Source of the DNA: Minisyncoccota bacterium | GTDB lineage: Bacteria; Patescibacteriota; Minisyncoccia; Phycocordibacterales; GCA-2747955 | Reading direction: 5' to 3' | DNA length: 5,111 bases | Assembly (NCBI GenBank): GCA_938010795.1 | Contig: CALLVB010000109.1 | Span: forward strand, 1 to 5,111 | Shown: positions 5,022-5,111 of the stretch, piece after piece | Numbering within the stretch: the first letter of the stretch is position 1 | Layout of the letters: every line of letters starts with the position of its first letter | Program-made: the position numbers and the translations under genes | Notes under the pieces: model-generated | What the model was told of the DNA's origin: nothing | What the model saw: the letters and a program-made list of their open reading frames with translations, nothing else | Database searches by the model: none

Positions 5022-5111
5022 ATGAGAGGAGATATTCAAGAGTTTTACAATTGGTTTTCTAGTGGAGGTTATTTCACTATCTGGGCAAGCCAGGTTTGTG
5101 TTGGGGACTGA
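5022..5111 (+). CDS. Short ORF at window edge, possible exon
   Basis: From ATG 5022 the frame reads 29 codons (MRGDIQEFYNWFSSGG and so on to VCVGD) and ends in TGA on the last base. The frame stays open upstream into the MITE end. CCAG before GTTTGT (near 5092) is a moderate splice donor, so this may be an exon reading TIWASQ at its end. The composition is protein-like but too short to trust. No family is recognised. Confidence 0.2.
   Translation: MRGDIQEFYNWFSSGGYFTIWASQVCVGD

Noticed and set aside
1..5111. CRISPR array, rRNA or tRNA genes
   Set aside because: No regularly spaced repeats and no recognisable RNA gene signatures on either strand.

Overview
The window looks like non-coding-rich nuclear DNA of an animal, most likely an invertebrate. 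Four things point that way: a split gene with GT-AG splice signals, promoter motifs of the metazoan CRE and NRF1 type, AATAAA polyadenylation signals, and two copies of a short transposon-like repeat with terminal inverted repeats. There is no operon-like packing and no ribosome-binding-site pattern, so it is not bacterial. I cannot name the species.

Left part (1-597): a 188-bp MITE-like element (125-312), an AT-rich stretch, and the first copy of a 19-bp repeat (396-414). Centre-left (598-1711, minus strand): the only convincing gene. Exon 1 (1653-1502) and exon 2 (from 1361), joined across a 140-bp intron, give a coiled-coil protein of 154 residues that stops at 1049. A second open frame (1137-724), shifted by one base and overlapping the end of the first, carries the C-terminal half of a SET-like domain (NKSC ... 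EELYLDYGPGF). The two frames are probably one gene broken by a frameshift, or a sequence error; less likely they are a dual-frame transcript. A polyadenylation signal lies at 603-598. A perfect CRE (TGACGTCA) and an NRF1-like site sit just upstream of the start codon.

Middle (1712-2700): a 20-bp perfect palindrome, further CRE-like sites, the second copy of the 19-bp repeat, a weak plus-strand ORF that could be a first exon (2179), and then a compact GC-rich block (2506-2650) with two strong hairpins and a third, competing one. The first hairpin has pre-miRNA proportions. This block is the best candidate for an undescribed element.

Right part (2700-5111): mostly unexplained non-coding sequence. 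It holds a diverged 40-bp dispersed repeat (2860 and 4187), a 15-bp tandem duplication inside a small minus-strand ORF, conflicting splice signals on the two strands near 4390-4515, a palindromic NRF1 site, a 9-bp-stem tetraloop hairpin, the second MITE copy (4814-5003), and a short open frame running to the window edge. The genes do not form an evident pathway.
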